Source: UBA1563 sp037440065
Lineage (GTDB): Bacteria; Bacteroidota; Ignavibacteria; Ignavibacteriales; Ignavibacteriaceae
Assembly: GCA_037440065.1 (NCBI GenBank)
Contig: JBBIUV010000016.1
Span: 863,574 to 927,573 of the forward strand
Direction: 5' to 3'
Length of the DNA stretch: 64,000 bases
Position 1 is the first letter of the stretch. The number at the start of each line of letters is the position of its first letter. The translations under genes and the position numbers were made by a program. Shown here piece after piece: positions 12,001 through 18,450 of this stretch. Under the pieces are notes generated by a model that was not told where the DNA came from, ran no database searches, and saw only the letters and a program-made list of their open reading frames with translations.

Positions 12001-12368
12001 TTTGAAGTATCGGCAACTAAGTTATCATCAAAATCTACAATTCTTATTTTAGCTTGATTGGTAGAGATCGTGTTTGGTATTTCCCAAGTATAACTACCTG
12101 CGCTTGCGGATGTTTTATTGATTACCGTATCCCAAGAAGCACCGTTATTCGTAGTGAATTGAATTTTTACATTTGCAACTGCATCACTTACCCATTCGAT
12201 ATTGGTGAGTCTTCCGGCTTGTAAAATTTCGCCTCCGTTAGGGGTAATAACCGTAATAGACTTTGGAGCAAAATTTTGCGAAGCGGCTGAAGTTCCCCAG
12301 TTTTTCCCACCATACATCAAACTGGCAAACAAGATAAAAGAAAAAGTAAATTGTAAAATTTTTTTCAT
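1..12368 (-). CDS. Giant secreted repeat protein (~44 Kre9/KNH-like Ig-type repeats), C-terminus beyond window
   Basis: One minus-strand frame opens at the ATG at 12368 behind AGGAGAG about 8 bases upstream. The frame is still open at position 1, giving at least 4,122 codons. I translated it at about seven places (near 12300, 10500, 9000, 6000, 3000, 1500 and 1-60) and the same frame and repeat were intact each time. It begins MKKILQFTFSFILFASL, a signal peptide. It then repeats a ~93-residue (~279 bp) unit of the form PNGGE-W-G-TITW-S-V-KIEYSTNNGSTW-Y-W-IPN-AKIRISD-SD-F, about 44 times. This matches the Kre9/KNH-like (Ser-Thr-rich GPI-anchored family) domain common in secreted Ignavibacteria proteins. 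A T9SS tail may lie beyond the edge. The position as last gene of the GldLM-like cluster suggests a surface adhesin; that role is inference. All plus-strand ORFs here are shadows. Confidence 0.88.
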   Translation of the reverse strand, partial: MKKILQFTFSFILFASLMYGGKNWGTSAASQNFAPKSITVITPNGGEILQAGRLTNIEWVSDAVANVKIQFTTNNGASWDTVINKTSASAGSYTWEIPNTISTNQAKIRIVDFDDNLVADTSNASFQIVRLAITSPTLNQKIQTGGTKTIQWVASSNVATVKLEYSTNGGISWSTIISNLAATPTSFSWNPIPNTPSATANVRISLSSVPEISDTSDNFLITSLLLTKPNGGENWFAGSFKTITWTSSNVDFINLEYSTNNGSTWNFINSNPISASSESFPWRVASSATAQAKIRISDATVSSINDVSDNVFTISALKITSPNGGEGFAPVSSKNITWTSSSISTINVEYSTDDGNSWIAIQNAVNASLGTLTWNLPGYSFSNGRIRIVSTDDSTNYDVSDNSFKVASVSVVAPNGAEIFQKGTTKRIEWTNSTNVANVTIEVSSNNGSSWIPIAFNTAANTGFYDWTVGNFSSNQALIKISDADNLNIYDQSDAVFIIKRLDLVSPLGGEYFPVDSVKQILWNSSNVTNVKIEYSTDNGSSWTTVTNSTPGAAQSYNWTVPNTPTNFARIRLSDADFPAASITSSSSSAFYISSLSLTSPNGGENFPIGSLQTIQWKNHSSISKVKLEYSTNNGTTWKTIVDSTAASTKSYTWIVPNDPTLYARIRISNASNSTVNDVSDSYFTLGSIRLTSPNGNEKWAVGNTKTITWLNVSTISQVNLDYTTDNGTNWVSIATNVNASAETYSWSIPDTLTPSSLAKIRVSSVTDNQIYDVSDNVFTFAKIRVNSPNGNEKLQVGNQINITWNASNISLVNIQISTDNGLNWSAIANNVSASIGTYAWTISDIPSQLARLRIVDAEVGDVLDQSDATFNILKLDLTAPDGSEGWTIGTTKNITWTSSGISNVKLEYSTNNGSIWQSIAASVTASLGTYAWTIPNEPTSQMLVKISDVATAEIKDSSISTFTVGKITVTEPLTGSFYQAGKVLTTKWTSQGVNNVRIAYTTDNGSNWTTLPGIISAAAGTYNFTIPGSVNSSQARIRVSDAATGQIKDSSGLFTISSLALSSPNGGEYWQAGTTKSITWSSSNITNINLDYSLDNGVNWLPIVSSYPAVSGTYSWALSGSLSSSSVLVKISDASNSVITDQSDNVFKIGTVQISAPIAGDIYLAGSSKQISWTNSSSVTQVKIEYSTDDGTNWNTIVNNYPSTSGNYTWTVPSSLSSSAGRIRISDAGSSLNISSTSGQFSFLALTVTSPNGGEVWQTGANKNITWSASPTIANIKIEYSTNSGQNWFTISPSVNAALGTFAWSIDTSIYSNQMIVRISDVSNSAIRDSSNSLFSIAKLRLLTPLASDYLQGGNTRQISWESSYLSNVKLEYSTNNGGSYTDIIASTPAAALSYSWTIPNNVSSTSTKIRISSATDPTISDSSQPFKVTYVRVLSPNGSENWLAGTSKSITWTAGSDIANVLIQYSTNNGSTWDSITTVTNNGSYSWSVPNSVSTTGRIRITNSANTSLKDSSDNVFTVSNLSITDPIVSSYWQGGTTKTIKWTSSNITNLRADYSTDNGVNWTAITASPVQASLGQLDWSIPSNIFSNQAKVRVYDALDITRIAESPSFKISNLQVSAPNGGENLQSGSTKNVTWSASSNIDSVLIEYSSDNGTNWATLTTAGNSGTYSWTVPSQVTTFGRIRISDKANSSIVDISNNTFTISSYGITSPTAASYWQSESIKPITWSVSNVASVKIEYSTNNGSTWGTVISSISASAGSYNWTLPTSLATNQALIRISDVANPSNLIVSSAFKISNLQVTSPNGGENLQAGSTKNITWTAGANIANVLIEYTSDNGTNWNTIVTTANSGSYSWTVPNTATILGKIRISDNVDASIKDVSDNAFTVSSFGITSPTAASYWQSESTKPISWSISNVANIKIEYSTNNGSTWGTVISSVAASSGTYNWTLPSSLATNQALVRISDVANPTNLVVSSAFKISSVQVTAPNGNENLQAGSTKNITWTAGSNIANVLIEYTSDNGTNWVTLTSTANTGSYSWTVPSTATILGKIRISDAVDATIKDASDNNFTISSYTISSPTAASYWQSETTQPIAWSISNVANVKIEYSTNNGSTWATVISSVSASSGTYNWTLPASLATNQALVRISDVLNSSNSLVSSLFKISNITVTSPNGGEILQSGATKNITWSAGNNIANVFIELSTNNGSTWSSVTTTANTGSYSWLVPSSATDSIKIRISDALNSTIKDESNNLFKIDYLVLTSPIGGEKVKAPNYLYPNFVKWNASSNMSELLVEISTDDGLTWYQKSSGKIMASDGQAPMMFAIPYVSSKVKLRLRSIDGLITSNESGSFTIEMLDLVTPAGNEYWQAGTSKNITWTDTLVSNVKLDYSSDNGTSWNTIIASTPAATGTYSWSIPLTLASSQVKVRVSDASDNTISSTHQNPFVVGDVKVVAPNGGEIVLVGSVDTIKWTASSNISLVRIDYSSDNGATWNLIKNNETASSGQYLWTVSSQTVTPGNAFLVRVSDALSNFTISDVSDNKFAVNGIRLVTPNGGEQYQVGSVQKVEWSASGNITKVRLEYSTDGVTWNNIQTNLTASTGFYNWTIPNIASSSVKVKVSDDLNPSYSDASDANFKIANVVLTSPNGGERWQVGYKKNITWFASSNVSKVNLYYKTSNAGNWIPIDTNITASLNSYSWLLPNAVSQQASIRITDAASNVAIQDSNDAVFTISNIELTSPLGGENWRSGKANLIKWNRSGDVANADLYYSTNNGTVWDTIKTAVTASAGQYSWNVPANLNSSQVKVRIHNSADATISDTSSSFSVFYPSLALVAPDGGEYIQAGSAYQIKWSSALVSKVKIDYYNGTLWQQLTNTQPADSQKFTWTPDTSFSSANAKIRVLDADDNAIGDTSNLSFKVGYVQLTNLNGGENLQANSTQNITWKSSASVSTVKLELSSDNGTSWTTLQAALPSSPATYAWSVPNTPSDLLRLRISDASSANLISYRSSAPFSISNVDLTSPNGGETYQTGKKVTITWNASSNTQNVKLEFFDGTSWNYITDTLASAKTYNWTIPGIVANATTNGRIRISNSLFSNIKDSSAAVFTVKHLEVSSPIAANEWQVNTNQTITWNSVNIQTLKIEYSTNDGGSWIPVTASVSASLNSYSWLIPNTTTSTARIRISDSANTAISTISNQFKIYNPSLTLTSPKGNENWQAGLTKNITWASSLIDFINIEYSLDEGRSWQVLKSNVSASAGKYEWSIWDTLSTNKTRIKISDVRPGPVISDSSSSNFTVTRIKVVSPNGGEIYQAGTTKTIQWEISSHVASVNLEYSSNGGSSWDPIRTGVTASLGQYSWAIPQSYQTTQGKIRVVVANALSISDTSDADFRIGWIAVTSPNGNENFQAGRTYQIAWTKSSSISNVKIEYSVLGDSNYQVIAANEVSTGKYDWTISSDISTNLGRIRISDATAADQISDISDTTFKVSILKITAPLLGSNWGAGSTQTIKWNSSSNIANVRIEYSSNSGLSWDTVTTSVTASDGSYDWKIPSTLISTQAKIRLFSVLNTSISDTSNRFTIFVPSVTLTYPNGGERLSAGDVDTIRWNAEYVASIRIDYSTDNGSNWQVLKDVVDATAGKYAWQIPNGLSTTQGVIRITDVTAATVKDSSSTAFTVGWISITSPDGNENWLAGSQKDIKWNASASVTSVKIEYFDDNAWQLIATDVNASLGKYTWTIPSVPVVAGKIRITDFVASSNIKDTSSGNLTINILTIVSPNGGEFFHAGSTNKITWTKNPIFSNLKLEYSLDNGRNWSVIVSSISASLGEYNWAIPENVSSDSAYLRITDVANDEIRDVSNNPFRIGRLQVLLPSSSIKVLENTVYTIQWSGSDNIPLVDLHYTTDNGKTWVPIANAQAINSTPGKFDWLVPQTPSDSCSIRIRSTSDITFNGTSNSLFTIAQFKLITPNGGQVWQTGTTQDITWQYKYVTNLQIEYTTNNGVEWKSITANTIAASLQKYSWNIPDDINFADVNFKVRIRDVENQSIVDTSNSNFTISYLKLTSPNGGGGQQIGTSYLVRWSHSPNTIKKLKLEYTTDDKNWRYIDTVAADSVQYLWKIPNTPTQSARVRVSDFSQSAV
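5650..7800 (-). repeat. 549-bp higher-order repeat (two-domain supermodule, 3-4 tandem copies) inside the giant gene
   Basis: Within the giant gene two neighbouring 93-residue domains are repeated together. The anchor GCCAATA(A/T/G)GA/AG...GCTGCCGT, encoding a YWQSES segment, occurs at 6113, 6662 and 7211. Both spacings are exactly 549 bp (183 codons). A more diverged copy sits at 7763 (552 bp). The other half of the module, around 5824-5960, recurs at 6373-6508. Many differences between copies fall at third codon positions, so the protein sequence is more conserved than the DNA. Elsewhere in the gene only the single ~279-bp period is obvious. It looks like a block duplication by unequal recombination. 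Confidence 0.75.
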
Positions 12369-12430
12369 ATAATTACTCTCCTATTCACCAATATAAAATG
12401 TGAATATGATTTTCATTCGAAAGCATACGA

Positions 12431-13948
12431 TTAATAATTTATTCTGATTACCGGAGAAAAAACTAAGTAAGAAGAAGAACGGTAAAACGGCAAAGGTTTG
12501 GTCGAAAATCTATATGATGTAAAATACCTAAAATCGAAACCGATAGTATTATTTAGCATAAAAAACATTTTAAAGCCTAAATATCCATAGGACTCGGTAA
12601 AATCATAACTAAATAAAGTAGAAAGGTTATGAGCTAGTAACCCACCTTCACCAGATATGAACGCTTCAGCAAGTATATTATTTTTGAATTTACCTTTGTT
12701 ATTGGTCTCAAGGTCTGTTAGTTTTGACTGATCCGGATCAAGTAAAAAATGATAAATGTCATAAGTTGAAAGCCCTAAACCAACTCCCAAGGCCCCAACT
12801 TCAGAGAGGTTAAGTAATTCTTTTTTCTTAACAATAAATGCAAGGCTGTTTCTTTGCGAATAAAATTGTGTTAAGTAATTGATATTAAAATCTTTTGACT
12901 TGTACTGAGTTAAGCTTAACATTCCTTGAAGTGTAAATTCGAGTTCAATCATGTCATCCCAGAAAAGTTTGATGGGATTTCCTACAGCTTTAAAGTAAAG
13001 ATTTCCTCCGGTATGGAACAATCTTTTTGAAATTTCTTCAGATTCAATTCCTAACACCGGTTGACGGGCAGGCAGTCCGAGACCCATTTCTACAATATAG
13101 GTGTTGTTCGGACGGTTGTTAATAAGATAATCGATGTAGGTTACTTTTACGCCAGCGATATAATCAGGGTAATACCAGCCTGGAATATTTATATAGTCAT
13201 TCCCCCATCTACCAATTGCAGATACTAAATATTTGTTTTTCTGATTAGTAGTTGCCGTCCAGAACATTAACTCCGGATTCAAAAAGTGAAGGAAGATATC
13301 GTAGTTATAAGAATATTTATTGTCGTAGGGAGTTTTTGTCAGATCGTTCAAAGCATAAAATTGCTTTTTTAAATCTTGATACATTTCTTCGCCAAGCACA
13401 TTTTTAATATAAACGTAATCGCGAATTTCATCAAAGAAAAAATCGGTGCTGTCTTGAGATGCTAATTTTGACTCGGTAAAAAATCTTAGAATTTCGATCT
13501 CGTCATCATAATATCTTTTCCGTAACTCAATAAAAACATTGCCGTCATAAATATCGCGCGCTTTTGCTTTTATCGTTTCAAGAGACGGTTTAATCCCCCC
13601 AAGAGTAAGGGCATTTTTAACAACAAAACGATTGAAAAGTTCACGAACGTATACGGGATCTGTAACTACCCAAGTTTTTTTAAGATCGTTGAATGCGGTT
13701 GTGTTATACTCTAAGTTTCTATAAATTTTTTCAAGTCTTAGCTCTTTCGGATCAGTAATTTTTAATTCAGCAAATTTTGGTGCTGGCGCGGGTTCTTGTA
13801 TCGGAGCCTGAACTACAGTATCAATTGCAGGTTGATTGTTCTCTATTGGTGTCGCAACCGGATTCTGAGCTGTTGCAAGTGAGTCGGCTTCTTGTGCAAT
13901 AGCGATTTGAAGAGAAATTAAAAATAAAATGGTAATAATTTTTTTCAT
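12431..13948 (-). CDS. Outer-membrane-type protein, family A (copy 2)
   Basis: A 505-residue protein with a signal peptide (MKKIITILFLISLQIAIA) and a Pro/Ala-rich linker at about residues 30-62. The N-terminal block LEYNTTAFNDLKKTW is nearly identical to that of the protein encoded at 15494-16885. The C-terminal half is rich in alternating aromatic/polar strands and ends FSPVIRINY, with a terminal aromatic residue as is usual for outer-membrane beta-barrels. I do not recognise a named family. It lies 8 bases after family B copy 2 and 62 bases before the giant repeat gene, so it is probably cotranscribed. A role in anchoring or exporting the giant protein is inference from position only. Confidence 0.8.
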   Translation of the reverse strand: MKKIITILFLISLQIAIAQEADSLATAQNPVATPIENNQPAIDTVVQAPIQEPAPAPKFAELKITDPKELRLEKIYRNLEYNTTAFNDLKKTWVVTDPVYVRELFNRFVVKNALTLGGIKPSLETIKAKARDIYDGNVFIELRKRYYDDEIEILRFFTESKLASQDSTDFFFDEIRDYVYIKNVLGEEMYQDLKKQFYALNDLTKTPYDNKYSYNYDIFLHFLNPELMFWTATTNQKNKYLVSAIGRWGNDYINIPGWYYPDYIAGVKVTYIDYLINNRPNNTYIVEMGLGLPARQPVLGIESEEISKRLFHTGGNLYFKAVGNPIKLFWDDMIELEFTLQGMLSLTQYKSKDFNINYLTQFYSQRNSLAFIVKKKELLNLSEVGALGVGLGLSTYDIYHFLLDPDQSKLTDLETNNKGKFKNNILAEAFISGEGGLLAHNLSTLFSYDFTESYGYLGFKMFFMLNNTIGFDFRYFTSYRFSTKPLPFYRSSSYLVFSPVIRINY

Positions 13949-13956
13949 AGAAATCT

Positions 13957-15480
13957 CTAAAATCCGTATCGATATCTAACCGAAAAATATGAAGCCCCTT
14001 CTTCAGCTTCCCATTCTTTTATCGAGCGCATAAATGGAGCTGAAATATAGCTTGTTTCGAAACGGAAGGAATGTAAAGAAGAAAATTCAATTAACTTTAA
14101 CCAAAATTTTATTGTCAACTGATTATCAAACAACCTAAAACTCGATCCAAAAAAGTCGATATTCTTTGGCGCAAAATTAAGATATAATGTGGTTGATGGT
14201 TGAACTTTATTAAAAATTTGGTTCAGGCTTCCGCCGGTTGAATAATTAATCTTCTGAATACTATAGTTTGCAGCACCAACATCAAGTCTGAATCTCAATG
14301 TCATATCTTCGTTAGTGTTCCAATAAAATGACATTGATGCTTCCCATTGTTGCGGACTAAAGTAGGCTACCGACTCCCCTTTTCTATCTACAAATTTTAC
14401 AGATGGATTAAATGCTTTTGTAGCGCCGGTAGCCAGATAGAAATTTACAAACGGCATTCCATATACTCGAGAAGCGCTCAAATCCAACACCAAACCGGAA
14501 CCAACATTTAACTTTGGTTTTGAGACAAATACAAATGGTAAACTTCCTACTAGACTTGAGGTATTTAATTTTGCTCGACCCATCAATCGGGCATCAATAA
14601 TAAAATCTTCTAAAAGATTCTGCGAAGTGCCGGATATTGTTACTAGAGAACGTATACCTGCAGTAATCGCCATCGCTTGCCAGGGATGAACATTGAGAAC
14701 CTTCGCTCCCATATTGATTTCGCCGCTGATTGTACTATACCCGAGATCTAAATCTTTGTAGAAAAATGAAACATCCCCAAAACTTGCATCAATCTTATAA
14801 TCCGTAGCGGCTGTCTCTTGGATTTGTCCGCGTGCACGTCGCGCTTTTTTTTGAGTCTCGAGAACAACTTTTGGATAATGATGCGTGCTGTTTACGGTTT
14901 GAAAATTTAAGAAGTCTTGATTGTTTTTACTTGTAATCCCCTTGCTTTTGTTCACTTGCTCGTCAACTTTAATTCCGAGTAATTTTACCGGTTCGTTATT
15001 ATGAATGAGGAACTCGGTTAATTTAAACAATGCAGCATAGGTTTCAGGATAATTGAAATAAAGCTCTTCTATATCCTGAAACGTTAAAACTACATTAACT
15101 TCTTTTGTTGATTCAGAAGAAGAAGTTCCAAAAAAATCACTTGTTGATGCGGCTTTATCAACGGTCTCTTTTACCTGCAAAACCGTTGTTGAATCAAATT
15201 CGGCGTTTTCTTTCATGAAAACAATTTCGTAAGAATACGTCTCAGCTGGATTAAAATTAAACGGAGGTCTTTCATTAGTTCGTGGGATATTTTGTAAACC
15301 TTCCAAACGAACTGCGTTAGCCTGAAACATAATTGAATAAGTGTCTAAATAGTTTTTATCTTCTGCAAGTTTACGTTCAATTTTATTGTACGTGTTTTTG
15401 AGATTAGTTTGCGCAACGATGCACTCAAAACTTGCAACTAAAAAGATGAAAAAAACTAAAGAAGCGCTTATTTTTTTCAC
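13957..15480 (-). CDS. Outer-membrane-type protein, family B (copy 2)
   Basis: A 507-residue protein with a signal peptide (cleavage probable after VAQ near residue 24). It is a paralogue of the protein at 16907-18427. Shared blocks include YSYEIVFM near residue 85, the DFLNFQTVNSTHHYPK region (DYLNFMRTNHLHWYPK in the paralogue), MSFYWNTNEDMTLRFRLDVGA, and the C-terminal FETSYISAPF...VRYRYGF. The final RYRYGF with terminal Phe fits an outer-membrane barrel C-terminus. It sits 13 bases after family A copy 1 and 8 bases before family A copy 2. I recognise no named family. Its function is unknown. Confidence 0.8.
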   Translation of the reverse strand: MKKISASLVFFIFLVASFECIVAQTNLKNTYNKIERKLAEDKNYLDTYSIMFQANAVRLEGLQNIPRTNERPPFNFNPAETYSYEIVFMKENAEFDSTTVLQVKETVDKAASTSDFFGTSSSESTKEVNVVLTFQDIEELYFNYPETYAALFKLTEFLIHNNEPVKLLGIKVDEQVNKSKGITSKNNQDFLNFQTVNSTHHYPKVVLETQKKARRARGQIQETAATDYKIDASFGDVSFFYKDLDLGYSTISGEINMGAKVLNVHPWQAMAITAGIRSLVTISGTSQNLLEDFIIDARLMGRAKLNTSSLVGSLPFVFVSKPKLNVGSGLVLDLSASRVYGMPFVNFYLATGATKAFNPSVKFVDRKGESVAYFSPQQWEASMSFYWNTNEDMTLRFRLDVGAANYSIQKINYSTGGSLNQIFNKVQPSTTLYLNFAPKNIDFFGSSFRLFDNQLTIKFWLKLIEFSSLHSFRFETSYISAPFMRSIKEWEAEEGASYFSVRYRYGF

Positions 15481-15493
15481 AAATGTTTGCAGA

Positions 15494-16885
15494 TTAATAA
15501 TTTATTCTAATGATCGGCGAAAAGACTAAAAATGAATCATATCGCCATGGATCATATTTTTTCTTATCGACGCCGTAAGTGTTAAAATAGCGAATATCCA
15601 TACCAAAAGTATCATTCAGCATTACTTTCATCTTTACTCCAAAGTAACCAAATCCACCTTGAACATTATAACCTATTAAAGTATGGAGGTTATGTTGAAT
15701 TAATCCTCCGGTACGTTCAACGCCGAAATCTAAGAAAGCAAAGTGAGAAAATTTATCAAATAAACTTTTGGTTCCCTGTAAATCAGTAATTTTAACTGCA
15801 GCAGGATCATATTGGAGATGATGAATATCCGCAGAGGCAACTCCACCGCCGAGTTCAAACTGACCGAAATCAAATAAATTAAAAAGATTTCGTTTCATCA
15901 CTGCTAAAACAAAGTAAGTTTTATTTGAGTAAAAATCAAACTTGGCTGGTTTTTTCCCATAGTCCAATGTTTTCAAATTATCTACAAAAGTATATTTGGT
16001 TTCAACACTAACGTCGAAATCAGTTAAGCTTTCATCAATATATTTCATAAAATCGCCGGAAACTTTAACATACAGAGCCTTGCCGGAAACGTAAAGTGGT
16101 TTAGCCGGAGCTGTTCCAATAAATGGTTTACTAGCAGGGGCATTTGTTCCTAACGAAACCGAGTATGTATAATTTTGTTGATTGTTACTGATGTTGCTGT
16201 AGTAAGTAACTTTTGAACCAAAAATATATTCGTTTGCATACCAACCCGGCTGCATAATACGGTCATCACCCCATTTCCCAAACAAAGAAAGGAGATATTT
16301 ATTTCTTGCGTTGCTGGTTGTATTCCAATACATTACGTTTGGTTCTAGTAGATCTAAGTTCAAATCGAAATAATAACCTGATTTAACATCATAGTCCGTT
16401 TTAGTTAGGTTGTCAAAATAATAATCGCGATTTCTTACTTTGTCATAAATCTTATCATTCAAGACTTCGCGCAAATAGAAACCATCAACAACCGGATCAA
16501 AGGTATATTGCGGATTTGGTTTATTGATTTCTTCTTCCGGAATAAATCCAAAAAACTCTATTTCGTCATCATAATAACGCTTACGTACTTCAATGAGGAT
16601 ATGTCCGTTATAGATATCTTCCGTTTTTTGTTCTAGAAATTCACGGGTAACTTTTTTCTCGTTGATACGGAAAGCATTTCTAACAACAAAACGGTTGTAA
16701 ATTTCTCTTATAAATACCGGATCGTTAATTATCCATTGCTCTTTCAAGTCATTGAAAGCAATTGTGTTGTACTCTAAAGAATTATAAATCTTCTTCAGGC
16801 TTGCAACGGTAACAGAATCGGTCTCCTGAGAGAATCCGCTCTGAAAAAAAACTAAACTTAAAAGAAGTAAACTAAATTTTTTCAT
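15494..16885 (-). CDS. Outer-membrane-type protein, family A (copy 1)
   Basis: A 463-residue protein with a signal peptide ending GFSQ near residue 20. Residues 28-110 carry IYNSLEYNTIAFNDLKEQW, FNRFVV-like and VRKRYYDDEIE blocks, all shared with the 505-residue protein at 12431-13948. That copy also has an extra Pro-rich linker missing here. The C-terminus FSPIIRINY again ends in an aromatic residue. The strand-like second half (for example TYSVSLGTNAPASKPF) suggests a beta-barrel. It starts 21 bases after the family B gene upstream. The family is unknown to me. The B-A gene order repeated twice points to duplication of a two-gene unit. Confidence 0.8.
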   Translation of the reverse strand: MKKFSLLLLSLVFFQSGFSQETDSVTVASLKKIYNSLEYNTIAFNDLKEQWIINDPVFIREIYNRFVVRNAFRINEKKVTREFLEQKTEDIYNGHILIEVRKRYYDDEIEFFGFIPEEEINKPNPQYTFDPVVDGFYLREVLNDKIYDKVRNRDYYFDNLTKTDYDVKSGYYFDLNLDLLEPNVMYWNTTSNARNKYLLSLFGKWGDDRIMQPGWYANEYIFGSKVTYYSNISNNQQNYTYSVSLGTNAPASKPFIGTAPAKPLYVSGKALYVKVSGDFMKYIDESLTDFDVSVETKYTFVDNLKTLDYGKKPAKFDFYSNKTYFVLAVMKRNLFNLFDFGQFELGGGVASADIHHLQYDPAAVKITDLQGTKSLFDKFSHFAFLDFGVERTGGLIQHNLHTLIGYNVQGGFGYFGVKMKVMLNDTFGMDIRYFNTYGVDKKKYDPWRYDSFLVFSPIIRINY

Positions 16886-16906
16886 AATTAATAATCTCTC
16901 TTTAAA

Positions 16907-18427
16907 TTAAAATCCATACCGGTAACGTAATTGTAGAATAGCACCACCGTCTTTGTTTTCCCAAGCACGATTTTTTCTTGCTACAGGAGCTGAAATATAA
17001 GTACCTTCAAATCTGATAATGTGACCGCCACTTATTTCTGCCAATTTTAACCACGAAGTTAAAGAAACTTGGCTATCGAAGAATCTGGCTTTAAATCCGT
17101 AAAACTCACTGTTATCAGAAAAGAAATTAAAGTAAAAATTCACGACCGGATAAAAATTATCCTGCATTAATTCTTTTTTAGAAGCACTTTTGGATTTACC
17201 AATGTAAGTTCCTTTCCAGACATCATAATATCCGGCTCCTACATCCATTCTAAATCGGCTATTCATTTTATCGCTTGCATTCCAATAGAATGACATGGTT
17301 GCTTCAGCTTGTGAAAATGAGAAGTAAGCTTCTCGATCAGCTCCTTTGGGAATCGTAACAGCTGGACTTGAATAAGCAGGACCACCAGCGTTTAAATAAA
17401 TATTTAAGAAAGGAAGAGTAAACGGTCTAGTAAGTTGGAGATCAAATCCTCCTGAAGTTCCCATATTTAATAGAGGTTTATCTGCAGCTACAAACGGAAG
17501 TGAGCCAATAATTTTGGAAGTATTCATTTTAAGTCTTCCCATTATTTTCACATCAACCATAACTGCTTTGTTTAGATCTGTTTTCTTATCCGATATACTT
17601 ATTAAAGTTCTAAAACCTGCATTAAAAAGTGTTGCCTGATAAGGAAGTAAATTTAAAACTTTCTCAGTAAAACCATACTCAACACTTGCACCACCCATTG
17701 CAAAGTCCATTATTTCGTGGGAGAAACTAATCTGTGAAAAACTAGCATCGAGTCGATAAGTTGTCTTTACTTCTTCTTGTACAGCACCTCTTTTCCCTTT
17801 AGTTACAATTTTAGGTTTCGGATACCAATGAAGATGATTAGTGCGCATAAAATTCAGATAGTCGGTATTGTCTCTAGAGGAAATACCCATACTTGTTTGA
17901 ATGTCGGTGTCAGGATTAATGCGTAATAACTTTTCTGGAGGAGCATCTTCATTCTTTTTAATATAATCAGTTACTTTTGTGTATAACGCTTTATATTGAT
18001 CAAAATGATTTAATTTCAAATCATACATATCTTTAAAGATAAAATCACGTGAGATTTCTGTTTGTGGACCACCACCACCGCCACCGAAGAAGCCTCCTTC
18101 TCCAGCGCTTTTATCAACCCTTTGTTCAATATAAAGCAGTTCTAGAGAATCGATACCAACCGCATCCATTAAAAACACAAAGCGGTAACTCGTATTCTCA
18201 GAGACTTTAAAAGAAAAGGGATCATCATCCTTTCTAGGTAACGTTGCCACGCTAGGTGGAACCGAGATTGGACCAGTAAAATCAATATAATGCAAATTGA
18301 GATAGGAACTATCTTTCTTAAGCTTTAGATCAATTTTACGGTAAATGTCGTCATACGTTTGAGCATTGAGGCCAACACTAAAAAATATGACATTTAATAA
18401 AAACAGAACAAAATATTTTGGTCGCAT
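16907..18427 (-). CDS. Outer-membrane-type protein, family B (copy 1)
   Basis: A 506-residue protein, signal peptide up to about residue 22 (GLNAQ). A glycine run (GGFFGGGGGG) near residue 107-118 replaces a Ser-rich stretch in the paralogue at 13957-15480. Shared features are the YRFVFLMDA block, MSFYWNASDKMNSRFRMDVGA and the terminal ISAPVAR...LRYRYGF. Strand-rich C-terminal half and terminal Phe fit an outer-membrane protein. It begins 23 bases after the Ig-like secreted protein gene and is probably in the same transcript. No named family recognised. Partnership with family A is inferred from the duplicated gene order. Confidence 0.8.
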   Translation of the reverse strand: MRPKYFVLFLLNVIFFSVGLNAQTYDDIYRKIDLKLKKDSSYLNLHYIDFTGPISVPPSVATLPRKDDDPFSFKVSENTSYRFVFLMDAVGIDSLELLYIEQRVDKSAGEGGFFGGGGGGPQTEISRDFIFKDMYDLKLNHFDQYKALYTKVTDYIKKNEDAPPEKLLRINPDTDIQTSMGISSRDNTDYLNFMRTNHLHWYPKPKIVTKGKRGAVQEEVKTTYRLDASFSQISFSHEIMDFAMGGASVEYGFTEKVLNLLPYQATLFNAGFRTLISISDKKTDLNKAVMVDVKIMGRLKMNTSKIIGSLPFVAADKPLLNMGTSGGFDLQLTRPFTLPFLNIYLNAGGPAYSSPAVTIPKGADREAYFSFSQAEATMSFYWNASDKMNSRFRMDVGAGYYDVWKGTYIGKSKSASKKELMQDNFYPVVNFYFNFFSDNSEFYGFKARFFDSQVSLTSWLKLAEISGGHIIRFEGTYISAPVARKNRAWENKDGGAILQLRYRYGF

Positions 18428-18450
18428 AGAAGTCTCAATTAAAGTAAATA

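Noticed and set aside
1..12300. Regularly spaced repeats as a possible CRISPR array or satellite DNA
   Set aside because: Units are ~279 bp, diverged and codon-periodic within one open frame, so they are protein repeats.
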